Below, in pieces: positions 1 through 8,884 of a stretch of DNA of 64,000 nucleotides. The translations under genes were made by a program, and so were the position numbers. Within the stretch, counting starts at the first letter, position 1; each line of letters begins with the position of its first letter. The stretch is from CBFHMJ01 sp965656875. GTDB lineage: Bacteria > Pseudomonadota > Gammaproteobacteria > Enterobacterales > Alteromonadaceae. The DNA is taken from positions 186,001-250,000 of the forward strand of contig CBFHMJ010000003.1 of NCBI GenBank assembly GCA_965656875.1, read 5' to 3'. Below the pieces are notes generated by a model that was not told the DNA's origin, did not search any database, and was given only the letters and a program-made list of their open reading frames with translations.

Positions 1-1
1 T

Positions 2-415
2 CTGTTCTTCTGCTATGACAATGCTGATTGCCTGGCGGTTTTGGTTGAAGTATCTAACACGCCCTGGAATGAACGCCATTACTATGCGGTGCCACTGGAG
101 AAAGCATGGCCGCTGGTGAGTAAAACTTTCCATGTATCTCCGTTTATGCAAATGGATATGCAATATGCCTGGCGCATTGAACCACCGGACAGGCATGTCG
201 GAGTTCATATTGAAAACAGAACGGATACCAAAACGTCGGATAAAGTCTTCGACGCTACCATGAAACTCACTCGCCAACCGGTCGAAACTATCCAGACATT
301 CCGCTTTTTATCCCGATTTCCTGCCATGACGTTACGTATCGTTGCAGGGATTTACTTTCAGGCGCTGAAACTTTTCTTAAAGCGCGTTCCATTCATTCCA
401 CATCCTGAGCGCTAA
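2..415 (+). CDS. DUF1365 family protein, C-terminal part (cut by window edge)
   Basis: The reading frame is open to the left edge (first whole codon at base 2), so the gene starts outside the window. The 137 visible residues include FFCYDNADCLAVLVEVSNTP and WNERHYYAVP, typical of the DUF1365 family (function unknown). A TTG at 41 is only an internal codon. DUF1365 genes commonly lie beside an FAD-dependent amine-oxidase-like gene and a cfa-type methyltransferase in lipid-modification or singlet-oxygen clusters, and cfa follows here after 26 bp. A role in envelope lipid modification is inferred from context only. Confidence 0.85.
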   Translation: MFFCYDNADCLAVLVEVSNTPWNERHYYAVPLEKAWPLVSKTFHVSPFMQMDMQYAWRIEPPDRHVGVHIENRTDTKTSDKVFDATMKLTRQPVETIQTFRFLSRFPAMTLRIVAGIYFQALKLFLKRVPFIPHPER

Positions 416-441
416 CCGTTATTGAGTTTACTGGAGGACTT

Positions 442-1746
442 GTGCAGTCAATTGATAAATCTGTGAGTCAGTTAACATCTGGAGCAAGATATAAAGCGGG
501 AAGTTGGTTTGCCAACCGTTGCCGTGACTTGTTATTCAAGATTCTGGATACGATGGATAAAGCCTGTCTGACGATTGAAGAGGAAGGCAAAGTAACCCGA
601 CTGGGTAATTCATCGGCATCCTTACAAGCAACCATGATTATTTATGATGGCGGAATTTTCGCTGACATGGTCAAAGGCGGAAGTATTGCCGCCGGAGAAG
701 GCTATATTCTCGGGCAATGGGATACGCCGAATCTGACGCAACTGATTCAGGTTTTCGCAAAAAGTCAGGAAGCGCTGGATCGTATCGAAGGAAAAATCTC
801 CTGGCTATCAGCGATTAAAAACAAGTTAAGCCATCGTACTAATGCCAACACACAATCCGGCTCTAAACGTAACATTGTGGCCCACTATGATTTGGGTAAT
901 GGATTGTACGAGCGTTTTCTTGATCCAACCATGATGTATTCCTGTGCGATTTATCATCCGGAACAGGCGTCTGATTTGGACGCGGCGCAGCAATTGAAAC
1001 TGAAAACTATTTGCGAGCAACTGGCGTTAAGTCCTGATGACCATCTGGTCGAAATTGGCACCGGGTGGGGCGGTCTGGCGATATACGCCGCGACACATTA
1101 CGGCTGTAAAGTAACGACGACGACCATTTCCGATGAACAATATCAGCTGGCTGAATCCCGGATAAAACAGGCCGGACTAACGAGCAAAATCACGTTGCTG
1201 AATAAAGACTACCGAGAACTGGAAGGGCAGTATGACAAGCTGGTGTCGATTGAGATGATCGAAGCGGTTGGACATGAGTTTTTTGCGACGTTCTTTGCGA
1301 CGTGCAATCGGTTATTAAAAGATAATGGTCGCATGCTAATCCAGGCTATTACGATTAGCGACCAGCGGTATGATCACTATCGTCGTAACGTCGATTTCAT
1401 TCAAAAGTACATTTTCCCTGGCGGTTGTTTACCGTCGGTGTCTGAAATGACGAATCACATTATTCGTGAGTCTGACATGGTAGTCGACAGTGTGCGGGAT
1501 ATCGGGCTGCATTATGCCCGGACATTGGCAGACTGGCGTGTGCGATTCCATCAACGCTGGGATGAATTGCAACAGCTGGGCTTTAAAGATGACTTTAAAC
1601 GGCTTTGGCATTATTACCTGTGTTATTGCGAAGGGGCTTTTCTGGAACGCGTGATTAGTACCGTTCATCTGACGGCCAGAAAACCCGGCTACCTGGCAGA
1701 GCATGAAAAGTTAATTCTCGATTATCCGGTACAGGACGGGAAATAA
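442..1746 (+). CDS. cfa: Cyclopropane-fatty-acyl-phospholipid synthase family methyltransferase
   Basis: 434 residues, starting at GTG 442 with GGAGG at 433-437. Family members transfer a methyl group from S-adenosylmethionine to the double bond of membrane phospholipid acyl chains. The CFA signature AHYDLGNGLYERFLDP lies at about residues 147-162 and the SAM-binding motif VEIGTGWGGL at about 203-212; a C-terminal helical part follows. Length and order fit the full family. It sits between DUF1365 and DUF2878 in a same-strand run, overlapping DUF2878 by one base (TAATG). Relatives in such clusters can make other modified lipids, such as methylated precursors of furan fatty acids, so classical cyclopropane synthesis is likely but not certain. 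Confidence 0.93.
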   Translation: MQSIDKSVSQLTSGARYKAGSWFANRCRDLLFKILDTMDKACLTIEEEGKVTRLGNSSASLQATMIIYDGGIFADMVKGGSIAAGEGYILGQWDTPNLTQLIQVFAKSQEALDRIEGKISWLSAIKNKLSHRTNANTQSGSKRNIVAHYDLGNGLYERFLDPTMMYSCAIYHPEQASDLDAAQQLKLKTICEQLALSPDDHLVEIGTGWGGLAIYAATHYGCKVTTTTISDEQYQLAESRIKQAGLTSKITLLNKDYRELEGQYDKLVSIEMIEAVGHEFFATFFATCNRLLKDNGRMLIQAITISDQRYDHYRRNVDFIQKYIFPGGCLPSVSEMTNHIIRESDMVVDSVRDIGLHYARTLADWRVRFHQRWDELQQLGFKDDFKRLWHYYLCYCEGAFLERVISTVHLTARKPGYLAEHEKLILDYPVQDGK

Positions 1747-2270
1747 TGCGCTCACCGCGATTACCATTCTGGGTTATAAATCTTGCGATATTCCAGGTTG
1801 GCTGGTTACTGGCTGCCTTGTCGTTGCCTCAATCCGCCGAATTTATGGCGTTGTTGGTAATCGTTCATTTTGCGTTATCTCCCTCTTTGAAATCCGATAT
1901 CTTGCTGTTGCTGCTGGCGTTACCTGGTGTCGTGATGGATCAGTTGCTCATATCGTCTGGTATTTTGCTGGTTGATCAACCGGTTATTCCGGCGTGGTTG
2001 ACGGTTCTTTGGTTACTGTTTGCGTTGGCCATTGGTCATAGCCTGAGTTGGTTGCAACGACTTCCGTTACTGGCCGTCGTTGTAGTCGGTGCAGTTGCTG
2101 GGCCACTCAGCTATCTGGCCGGACAAAAGCTGGGTGCGCTGTCTCTGGCACAACCAGAAATGACGTCGTTAACCATTATGGCAGCTTGCTGGGGAGTGAT
2201 ATTGCCATTGCTAACCTGGCTGGCCCGGGATGTTTTTCCACGATATTTAAAACTTCAGGAAAGCACATGA
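1746..2270 (+). CDS. DUF2878 family inner-membrane protein
   Basis: 174 residues, almost entirely hydrophobic, with about five or six predicted membrane segments (for example LAIFQVGWLLAALSLP near the N-terminus and LTIMAACWGVILPLLTWLA near the C-terminus). The ATG shares a base with the cfa stop, so the genes are probably translationally coupled. DUF2878 has no established function but recurs in clusters with cfa, DUF1365 and chalcone-isomerase-like genes. It overlaps the next gene by four bases (ATGA). Confidence 0.85.
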   Translation: MRSPRLPFWVINLAIFQVGWLLAALSLPQSAEFMALLVIVHFALSPSLKSDILLLLLALPGVVMDQLLISSGILLVDQPVIPAWLTVLWLLFALAIGHSLSWLQRLPLLAVVVVGAVAGPLSYLAGQKLGALSLAQPEMTSLTIMAACWGVILPLLTWLARDVFPRYLKLQEST

Positions 2271-2803
2271 ACAAACAATGCAAAACAAAATGTTACTCCT
2301 GGCTTGCTAAAGTGTGCAACGTAGGATTAATGACCGCGTTTTTGTTGATTGGGCAGCTTCAGGCCAGCCCGCTGACCGGGTTGCAGCTGGTTGGTTCAGG
2401 CAAAATGTCTGTGTTGTTCTGGGATGTTTATAACGCTGAATTGTATGTGAAAACCGAGCCGTGGCGCTCGGATGGATTTCCTCAGGCGTTGCGGTTGTCT
2501 TACCTGCGAGATATCGAACAGGAGGAGTTGATAGATGCAACGGTTGAGCAATGGGAGCACCTTGGATTTAACAGTGACAGACAACAAATCTGGGTCGAAC
2601 AGTTACAGACTATCTGGCCTGATATTAAAGAAGGTGATGAGCTGACACTGATTGTTGATGAACAGCGACAAGCCCGGTTTTACGCAGGTGATAAACCATT
2701 GGGCGTTATAGTTGATCCTGATTTTGGCCCGGCTTTTCTGGCTATCTGGTTATCTGAAGATACGTCGAGACCAAAGTTACGTAAAAAACTCATCGCACAG
2801 TAA
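2267..2803 (+). CDS. Chalcone-isomerase-like domain protein, exported
   Basis: 178 residues from ATG 2267, which overlaps the DUF2878 stop (ATGA); a longer in-frame extension upstream exists but runs through DUF2878 and is not believed. An N-terminal signal sequence (VGLMTAFLLIGQLQAS) suggests export. The body (LQLVGSGKMSVLFWDVYNAE, then a charged domain) fits bacterial chalcone-isomerase-like proteins, which are not flavonoid enzymes; their fold is related to fatty-acid-binding proteins. In this cluster a lipid- or fatty-acid-handling role in the periplasm is a reasonable inference. No catalytic claim is made. Confidence 0.82.
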   Translation: MNKQCKTKCYSWLAKVCNVGLMTAFLLIGQLQASPLTGLQLVGSGKMSVLFWDVYNAELYVKTEPWRSDGFPQALRLSYLRDIEQEELIDATVEQWEHLGFNSDRQQIWVEQLQTIWPDIKEGDELTLIVDEQRQARFYAGDKPLGVIVDPDFGPAFLAIWLSEDTSRPKLRKKLIAQ

Positions 2804-2856
2804 ACACTGTGTTTATTGACCAGAAAGCTTTTCTTTCGTTAAAGCAGGAATGAATC

Positions 2857-3387
2857 ATGCCTCGTATCACACGTTTATTGATCATATTTATCGCGGTGTT
2901 ATTGAATGCGTGTTCCAGTGCGCCGCTTGAGAGTTATCAGGCGACAACGCCGATTTTTAAACCGGAAACCTTTTTTGAGGGTGAATTAAAAGCTTATGGC
3001 ATTGTGCTGGATCGTAGTGGCTCGTTAACTCGTCGCTTCACGGTTGATATCGACGCAAGCTGGAGTGATGGTGTAGGGGAAATCAAAGAATGGTTTGTGT
3101 ATGACGATGGCGAGAAGGCAACTCGCACCTGGATTATGACGAAACAGCCTGACGGTACATACACCGGAACCGCCGGAGATGTTATCGGTGAAGCATCCGG
3201 CGCAGCCGCTGGCTCAGTGTTTTACTGGCGTTATGACCTCACGATTCAGGTCGATGGTGATGATCTCACCGTAACGCTGGATGACTGGATGTATCTGGTC
3301 ACAGAATCAAAGTTATTGAATAAGAGCGACATTATTAAGTTCGGCTTTAAAGTAGGCGAAGTCATTCTTGTTATTGAGCGGGTATAG
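2857..3387 (+). CDS. DUF3833 family lipoprotein
   Basis: 176 residues. The N-terminus has a signal peptide with a lipobox (LLNAC, Cys at about residue 19), so it is probably a lipid-anchored periplasmic protein. The body (TPIFKPETFFEGELKAYG, DRSGSLTRRFTVDIDASW) is typical of DUF3833, a lipocalin-like family of unknown function. It starts 53 bp after the chalcone-isomerase-like gene and ends the cluster, followed by a GC-rich hairpin. Being last in a cfa/DUF1365/DUF2878 run suggests a part in lipid modification or transport. Confidence 0.87.
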   Translation: MPRITRLLIIFIAVLLNACSSAPLESYQATTPIFKPETFFEGELKAYGIVLDRSGSLTRRFTVDIDASWSDGVGEIKEWFVYDDGEKATRTWIMTKQPDGTYTGTAGDVIGEASGAAAGSVFYWRYDLTIQVDGDDLTVTLDDWMYLVTESKLLNKSDIIKFGFKVGEVILVIERV

Positions 3388-3411
3388 TTGTTGAACGGAT
3401 ATAGTTATTGG

Positions 3412-3438
3412 GTGGGTGATGGCGCACCCACGCATTTT
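3412..3438 (+). terminator. Probable terminator after the DUF3833 gene
   Basis: A 7-bp stem GTGGGTG/CACCCAC with a 6-nt loop, followed by GCATTTTAATT. The T run is short, so termination strength is uncertain. It lies between the stop of the lipoprotein gene and the convergent regulator gene. Confidence 0.5.
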
Positions 3439-3454
3439 AATTGTCATCGGCCAG

Positions 3455-5746
3455 TTACCAACTGGCTCTGATCACGTTGCTTTGAGCTACCAGCGATTTC
3501 ACTTCTAACCATTTCTTCTCGTCCTGGCTGATATCAAAATTAAGCCGAAAACGGTTGTTCTCCAACGCTTTTTCCTCTATTTCACCCGATATAATATCAA
3601 TGCGACCAGCCACGGCCGTGCGGTGTTGTCGTCTTACGTAGTACACGGCATTACCGGCGAGCTGCCAGCGATTCGGATTAGCCGAAGGGATCTTAATCGC
3701 TGTTGGATTGCCCGTTGAACCTGTTGTTGTTAGTTGCTGCCAGCCGGATGGCTTTAATTGCCAGAGTGTCAGCGATGAATCCAGGGCGATATGATGTGTC
3801 TGGGATTGCCGAATAGCGATAAAAGAATCGTGCAACCGTTGGCGACTTTCGCCAGCGACGTGACTGAATAAGGCAGATTTGTCACCCTGTTTCAGACTAT
3901 AAATGACAGTATCAGGTTGTTGCGTTGACCAGACCGGGTTATTGGCCTGTTCAACATCACTAGTCAGAAAAACCTGCGTTTGTGCGCTAATGTCGATCAC
4001 TGCTACGCGTTTATCAATCATCGCTGTGGCTTTCGATTCGTCGGGTGATAGTTGCAATGAGTGGACCGTTTGTGCCGGATTCAATGTAAAGATAGCTTCG
4101 GGTTGATGCGGTGGTCGATAGCGATACAAGTGTTGTTGTTTATTCTGACGACTCACGAAGTACAGGGTATCAGCCGTTTGATTGTAAACAGGAAAGTCAT
4201 CAGCACCAGCTAACGATAAATGATCGCCTGCCATGATATTGCTGACTGTGCCGGGGCGCATGGGGGAGGTAGCAGGCGCTAAAGGATTTGGACGTTCCAG
4301 AATATCCAGATAATTTCCATTGTGTTGACGTAGCAAGAAACAATTTGGTTTTGCAGCTAAATGACGACAATCATAAAAGACATGATTAACGTTGGAATGC
4401 GCCAGCTGAACAGGTGTGATCTGCCCCGATGCTACCGCTACATCGTACATATTACCGTTGAAGCCGGAAGTGACTATTCGCTGGCTATCTGCTTGCCAGG
4501 CAAGGCGAGCAACACCGGCGGGCATTACCTGATGCGTGATTAAACGTCCGTCCTGCAAATTCAACACTAATAGCTCGGTTCGAGTACGATTTACCGCTCT
4601 TAAAATTGCTAATAACTCACCGCTCGGTGAAGTTCTGGCAAAGAAATCGCCGGGACCAGCGACATCAGGGGCGGTTATTCGAGTTAGTGCCTGTGTGGTC
4701 AGATTAAGTTGCTCGATGCCTTTGTTCATTGGCGAAGACCCATCCCTTTTAAGATAGATCGTTTGATTATCAGCCCCCCATCCGAGTACATAGCGTCCGG
4801 CGGTTATTGTTATTGGGATGATTTGCGTCTGGGTAATACCTTGTTGCGGATCAAATTCACTGATGAGGTGTTCAATGGACGAAAGCTGTTGTCTGGAGCG
4901 GGAGAACAACAACCGACGACCGTCGGCAGACCACAGTGGATTGGTGTAATGATAATCATCCCATGTGACTCGCTGGATACGTCCGGTCCTGAGATGTTTA
5001 AAGTAAAGCTGTAACGGAGCTGTGGAGTCGGTGCGGTGAGAGAAGACGAGCAATTGGAAATGAGGGTTGTAGTCTGGATTGACTTCTGATCCCGGCATAT
5101 CTGTTAGCTGTTCAATGTCCGGCTGGGACAGCTCTGCATCGGTATTCACGGTTTCTGGTGTTGAGATAACTTGTCTGATCGCTTCTGAAGACAGCCAGTT
5201 CAATGAAGCGAGAAGGGCGATAATGAGTAGCAATGCCAGTAAAAGCGTTTTTATCGGAAGCCGGACAGATGGTGAAACAGACGCAGCGTGCTGGGTGACG
5301 ATTGCAGCTGTTGTTGTTTTTGCTTGTGTGGCGTTAGTCGAATCGTCAGTCTCTGACTGAGCGTCACCGTTTGGTTCTACCAGTGATGGTTCTGACGAGC
5401 CCAGGGTGACGGTCGCGATAAATACATAACCTTTCATCGGTAACGTTTTTATGTATTGCGGTGCTCTTGCATTATCGTTCAGGGCTGCGCGCAATTTTTT
5501 AACCACGGCACGAAGTGCGTCGTCACTGACATGTCGATTCTGCCAGATAGCTGTCATTATCGCTTCCCGACTGAGAATGTTGCCCTGATGCTGAATCAGC
5601 AAATGCAATAATTGACTGATTTGTGGCTCAAGTCTGACATCGTGTTCGGATTCTGTGCTTTTATCCCGATGGATTAAACGATCCTGTGTGGGGAAAAATG
5701 TAAAGGGTCCAAACGTCAGTGTTTGATTAATATCCAGTTGCGTCAT
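3455..5746 (-). CDS. CadC-like membrane-bound winged-helix regulator with C-terminal beta-propeller
   Basis: 763 residues. Residues about 25-115 form an OmpR/CadC-type winged helix (LEPQISQLLHLLIQ, SREAIMTAIW, then RAVVKKLRAAL and TLPMKGYVF). A Ser/Thr-rich linker leads to one membrane segment (LLLALLLIIALLASLNWL, about 167-185). The remaining 570 residues are extracytoplasmic and look like WD40/TolB-type propeller repeats (NPLWSADGRRLLFSR, LHSLQLSPDESKATAM). The layout is that of ToxR/CadC one-component sensors, in which a periplasmic domain controls DNA binding without phosphorylation. It is divergent from the serine hydrolase gene, whose promoter is the most obvious target. The ligand is unknown. 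Confidence 0.87.
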   Translation of the reverse strand: MTQLDINQTLTFGPFTFFPTQDRLIHRDKSTESEHDVRLEPQISQLLHLLIQHQGNILSREAIMTAIWQNRHVSDDALRAVVKKLRAALNDNARAPQYIKTLPMKGYVFIATVTLGSSEPSLVEPNGDAQSETDDSTNATQAKTTTAAIVTQHAASVSPSVRLPIKTLLLALLLIIALLASLNWLSSEAIRQVISTPETVNTDAELSQPDIEQLTDMPGSEVNPDYNPHFQLLVFSHRTDSTAPLQLYFKHLRTGRIQRVTWDDYHYTNPLWSADGRRLLFSRSRQQLSSIEHLISEFDPQQGITQTQIIPITITAGRYVLGWGADNQTIYLKRDGSSPMNKGIEQLNLTTQALTRITAPDVAGPGDFFARTSPSGELLAILRAVNRTRTELLVLNLQDGRLITHQVMPAGVARLAWQADSQRIVTSGFNGNMYDVAVASGQITPVQLAHSNVNHVFYDCRHLAAKPNCFLLRQHNGNYLDILERPNPLAPATSPMRPGTVSNIMAGDHLSLAGADDFPVYNQTADTLYFVSRQNKQQHLYRYRPPHQPEAIFTLNPAQTVHSLQLSPDESKATAMIDKRVAVIDISAQTQVFLTSDVEQANNPVWSTQQPDTVIYSLKQGDKSALFSHVAGESRQRLHDSFIAIRQSQTHHIALDSSLTLWQLKPSGWQQLTTTGSTGNPTAIKIPSANPNRWQLAGNAVYYVRRQHRTAVAGRIDIISGEIEEKALENNRFRLNFDISQDEKKWLEVKSLVAQSNVIRASW

Positions 5747-5915
5747 ATTGATTTATTCTTTTTAATCATGCAGTTATTGCATGTGGCTTTTTGTGACCTT
5801 AGCAAATTATCAGGCAACACAACAAGTCATGAACCTTCGTTTGAGCCACATAACCTGCTTCCTGAATACTCTCGCCAACATTGTTATTTTTATCGATATC
5901 AGAGGATGGTGCAGA

Positions 5916-7865
5916 ATGAAACCTGTTTTTTTATGTATGTCACAACATTGGTTGAACGGTGTTCGGGCATGGAGTGTTCAGGCGTTTTTGATCATGTTAA
6001 GTGGCCTGATGTTGCTGACTTTTGATAGTCAGGCCTCGTTCAATAATCCCCATGAACTGGCCCAACTTAAAAAGCGGCTTGATCAGGTGATGGAGCAATC
6101 CAAAGCGCCCGGTGCGTCGATCAACATCGTTAATCGAGCGGGGGAATCGTGGCAATACAATTACGGTGTTCGCGATACAAAGACGGGAAAACCGGTTACG
6201 TCAGGCTCTTTGTTTCAGGCCGGATCGGTGGCAAAAGTAATCGTTGCTATAGCGATTATGCAGCAAGTCGAACAGGGTAAACTCACGCTGGACGCTGATA
6301 TTAGTCATCTATTGCCGGAATTTGAGTTTAGTAATCCCTGGCAGAGTGAACATCCGGTAACCGTTGAACATCTGTTGTTACATGCAACAGGCTGGGATGC
6401 ACCGCATCCTTCACTCATGGCTGGTTTTACTGGGAATACCGCACTGACAACCAAACAGCAATTAGCAGCTCATCCGGAAACGCGGACTTCTCGCTGGGTT
6501 CCAGGTTCACGTCAGGCCTATAACAACACCGGTGCTGTGGTGGCGGCTCGTATTGTTGAAGTGTTATCCGGTTTAACGTTTGAACAGTATGTCCGTCAGT
6601 ATTTGTTTGATCCAGCAGCGATGCCACACACCGGTTATTTGAATGATCGAGACTGGCAACAACAGGGTACAGCGGGTTATCGCAATGGTCGCCGTGCTCA
6701 GACACAGACGGTTTTCTTTCGAGCCGCTGGTGGATTGAAGACCAGTTCCCAGGAGCTGTCACGGCTGGTGTTGATGATGCTGAACAACGGACAGTTAGAC
6801 GACCATGCATTGTTATCTGCTTCGTCAGTCAACAGAATGACATCGCCGGAACGTTCAGGATTGGATCATGGCTTCACGCCAGGTCTGAAACGTATTCATC
6901 ATCGGGGATTCATGTTTAATGCGCACGACGGTGCCGTACCGGGTAGTCAGGCGTTAATAGCCTGGCAATCAGATATTGGGATTGGTCACGTTATTCTGGT
7001 GAACAGCGAAGGACCGGTCATTAACCAGTTACAGCAGGTGGTCGCTGACTACGAAACGAAACAATACGTCGCGCAACGAGCTGATATTAAAAAACCAGAA
7101 TCAGCAAAAGCGACACGAGCATTAACGGACGATGAGAAAAAGCTGGCAGGATTTTACCGGGTGATCAGCACGGTATCAGAACGCTGGGCACCATTTTCTC
7201 AGCTGGTGGCATGGCGGTTGTTACCTGCGGGTGATGCGTTGTTGTTGGGGCCTGCGCCTGGCGGTAAACCCCGTCGACTGATACCTGGTGAAAATGGACA
7301 ACTTTTACAGCAGTCTACCGGACAGCCTGTGTTGCGAATGACTAACGATCCGTTGGCGGGGCCAGTACTGACATACGGACCGATGACGTTGCAGCGAGTT
7401 AGCGGCTTGTCCGTGTGGGGACCGAGAGTTATTTTGATGCTGACGGTGTTAACGAGTGTGATCGCGGTCATTTGTTTGTTGTTCTGGTTACCTTCTCAGA
7501 TCCGTCGTTCAGGTGGATTTACAGCAGGGCTGGCGGCATCTGGCGTAACACTTAAGCTCTGGCCCGCTATTAATGGCCTGGTGATTCTGACGAATGCAGC
7601 CGTGTTATTGCTGGTCAGTCAAAGCCCAAATGTAATGGCAGCCTTGACTCAGGTTAGCACTAAAACGTTGTGGGTGTTTCTGAGTAGTCTGTTGGTACCA
7701 GTACTTAGTGGTGTGGCGGCATGGTGCTGGATTCAGCAAAAACACGCGGTTGGCAAGTTCCACCGTTGGTTTGGTTTGCTGGCTATACTGGCACAACTGG
7801 CATTTTCTCTATGGTTGGTGAGCAATGGTCTGGTGCTGAATATGGCTATATTTGGCTGGTCTTAG
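5916..7865 (+). CDS. Serine hydrolase (beta-lactamase/penicillin-binding-protein fold) with C-terminal membrane region
   Basis: 649 residues from ATG 5916 (AGAGGA at 5901-5906); an in-frame extension to 5781 exists but lacks a ribosome site. An N-terminal membrane or signal segment is followed by the class-C-type fold: the SxxK nucleophile motif S104-V-A-K107 and YxN at Y202-N-N204. The C-terminal third contains about four membrane helices. Such proteins include peptidases, esterases and peptide-modifying enzymes; the sequence does not tell which. It is divergent from the CadC-like regulator, which probably controls it. True beta-lactamase activity is unlikely to be its main role. Confidence 0.85.
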   Translation: MKPVFLCMSQHWLNGVRAWSVQAFLIMLSGLMLLTFDSQASFNNPHELAQLKKRLDQVMEQSKAPGASINIVNRAGESWQYNYGVRDTKTGKPVTSGSLFQAGSVAKVIVAIAIMQQVEQGKLTLDADISHLLPEFEFSNPWQSEHPVTVEHLLLHATGWDAPHPSLMAGFTGNTALTTKQQLAAHPETRTSRWVPGSRQAYNNTGAVVAARIVEVLSGLTFEQYVRQYLFDPAAMPHTGYLNDRDWQQQGTAGYRNGRRAQTQTVFFRAAGGLKTSSQELSRLVLMMLNNGQLDDHALLSASSVNRMTSPERSGLDHGFTPGLKRIHHRGFMFNAHDGAVPGSQALIAWQSDIGIGHVILVNSEGPVINQLQQVVADYETKQYVAQRADIKKPESAKATRALTDDEKKLAGFYRVISTVSERWAPFSQLVAWRLLPAGDALLLGPAPGGKPRRLIPGENGQLLQQSTGQPVLRMTNDPLAGPVLTYGPMTLQRVSGLSVWGPRVILMLTVLTSVIAVICLLFWLPSQIRRSGGFTAGLAASGVTLKLWPAINGLVILTNAAVLLLVSQSPNVMAALTQVSTKTLWVFLSSLLVPVLSGVAAWCWIQQKHAVGKFHRWFGLLAILAQLAFSLWLVSNGLVLNMAIFGWS

Positions 7866-7894
7866 TTTGTATCGTGAAGTGATAATACAGTTTG

Positions 7895-7925
7895 AAACAG
7901 GTGCTGTTAACCGGCACCTGTTTTT
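7895..7925 (+). terminator. Rho-independent terminator after the serine hydrolase gene
   Basis: Stem AAACAGGTGC/GCACCTGTTT with loop TGTTAACCG, followed by T residues, 30 bp after the stop codon. Confidence 0.8.
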
Positions 7926-7980
7926 GTTCTCTTCCCAGGGCTATTCAGACGGCTATACAAGCAACCAGGATCATCAGACC

Positions 7981-8196
7981 TTAATAGTCGTTTTTAGCAT
8001 CTTCAGCATCTCGTTTGAGTTGTGAGACTTTTTCAATCGCATCGGATAACACGGGTCTGTCAGCGGATGACAGGGAGATGGTTGCCTGACATTGGCTGTT
8101 AGGGCAAGTGAACTTAGTTCCTGATAGCAGAAGTGGGATATCCATCGCGATTTGTGAATTGCAATTTGGACAGTTTATCGTGGTAGTCATACTCAT
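7981..8196 (-). CDS. Small zinc-ribbon protein of the DUF2589 operon
   Basis: 71 residues with one zinc-ribbon-like unit, INCPNCNSQIA then KFTCPNSQCQATI (Cys pairs CxxC and CxxxxC). The C-terminal third is charged and helical (DAIEKVSQLKRDAEDAKNDY). No signal peptide, so probably cytoplasmic. It is the last gene of a minus-strand operon, starting 32 bp after the stop of a DUF2589 gene and preceded by GAGAGTC. Function unknown; a protein- or nucleic-acid-binding adaptor is possible. A real gene is likely from the ribosome site, cysteine pattern and operon position. Confidence 0.75.
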   Translation of the reverse strand: MSMTTTINCPNCNSQIAMDIPLLLSGTKFTCPNSQCQATISLSSADRPVLSDAIEKVSQLKRDAEDAKNDY

Positions 8197-8228
8197 GAGA
8201 GAGTCCTTTGCGGGATTAAATATACGTT

Positions 8229-8867
8229 TTAACTTTTAACCGTTACTGGCGAAAAGCTTTTACTGAATGCATCAATGATAGCCGTGACCCCTTTGGGCAG
8301 AGGTAGCTGACTGGCTTGTAACTCAATTTCGTATTTTGCACTGGCTGTTGACTGCTGACTTGATTTTCCTTTCGATGATTTCGCCAGTGAGCCGTGCATC
8401 TCGGTATCAAACTGGTGAGCATGGCTATTGACTGAAAAGCCGTTTTTGGGAGCCGTCTGCTGACTACTGCTATTAGCCTGACTGATCTGGGACTGGCTTG
8501 CATGAGATTGATAATGTCGCTCTGTTGAGGATTTTACATCCATTTCAAATGAGATTTTCATGTTATCAATCGCCAGTGAATTGAGTGGGATAATGGTCAT
8601 CAGTGGCAGACTCATGTCCATTTCAAGCGGTGCCAGCATTTCACCTTTTTCATTGATGGATTGTCGTTCCAGTTTAAATCGGATCATCACGGGTTTGAGA
8701 TGACCTTCCGCAGATTCATCTTTCTCAAAACAGGTGTCGAGAAGAAAGTCTGCCTGTGCCCGGGCCATCATCCCATTCGCATCAGTGGCTGCTTTGAGCG
8801 GTGCGCCGATTAATGCTTTGAGTGGCAAACCACTGAATTGTTTTGCAATACCTGATGGTGCTGTCAT
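8229..8867 (-). CDS. DUF2589 family protein (paralogue 3)
   Basis: 212 residues, third gene of the operon. It opens with AKQFSGLPLKALIGAPLKAA and continues DANGMMARAQADFLLDTCF; the centre is a beta-rich stretch (LPLMTIIPLNSLAIDNMKIS, then FEMDVKSS); a Ser/Gln-rich low-complexity linker (about 120-175) follows, and the end is YEIELQASQLPLPKGVTAII then DAFSKSF. The N-terminal, central and C-terminal blocks match the product of 9430-10089 closely, so the two are clear paralogues differing mainly in the linker. No signal peptide or catalytic motif. DUF2589 has no established function. GGAGG at 8876-8880 precedes the start. Confidence 0.85.
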   Translation of the reverse strand: MTAPSGIAKQFSGLPLKALIGAPLKAATDANGMMARAQADFLLDTCFEKDESAEGHLKPVMIRFKLERQSINEKGEMLAPLEMDMSLPLMTIIPLNSLAIDNMKISFEMDVKSSTERHYQSHASQSQISQANSSSQQTAPKNGFSVNSHAHQFDTEMHGSLAKSSKGKSSQQSTASAKYEIELQASQLPLPKGVTAIIDAFSKSFSPVTVKS

Positions 8868-8884
8868 AAGCCAGTCCTCCGCTT

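Noticed and set aside
2048..2266. N-terminal extension of the chalcone-isomerase-like protein
   Set aside because: It lies inside the DUF2878 gene in another frame; ATG 2267 gives a proper signal peptide and an ATGA overlap.
5781..5915. 45-residue N-terminal extension of the serine hydrolase
   Set aside because: No ribosome site at 5781; ATG 5916 has one and begins close to a signal or membrane segment.
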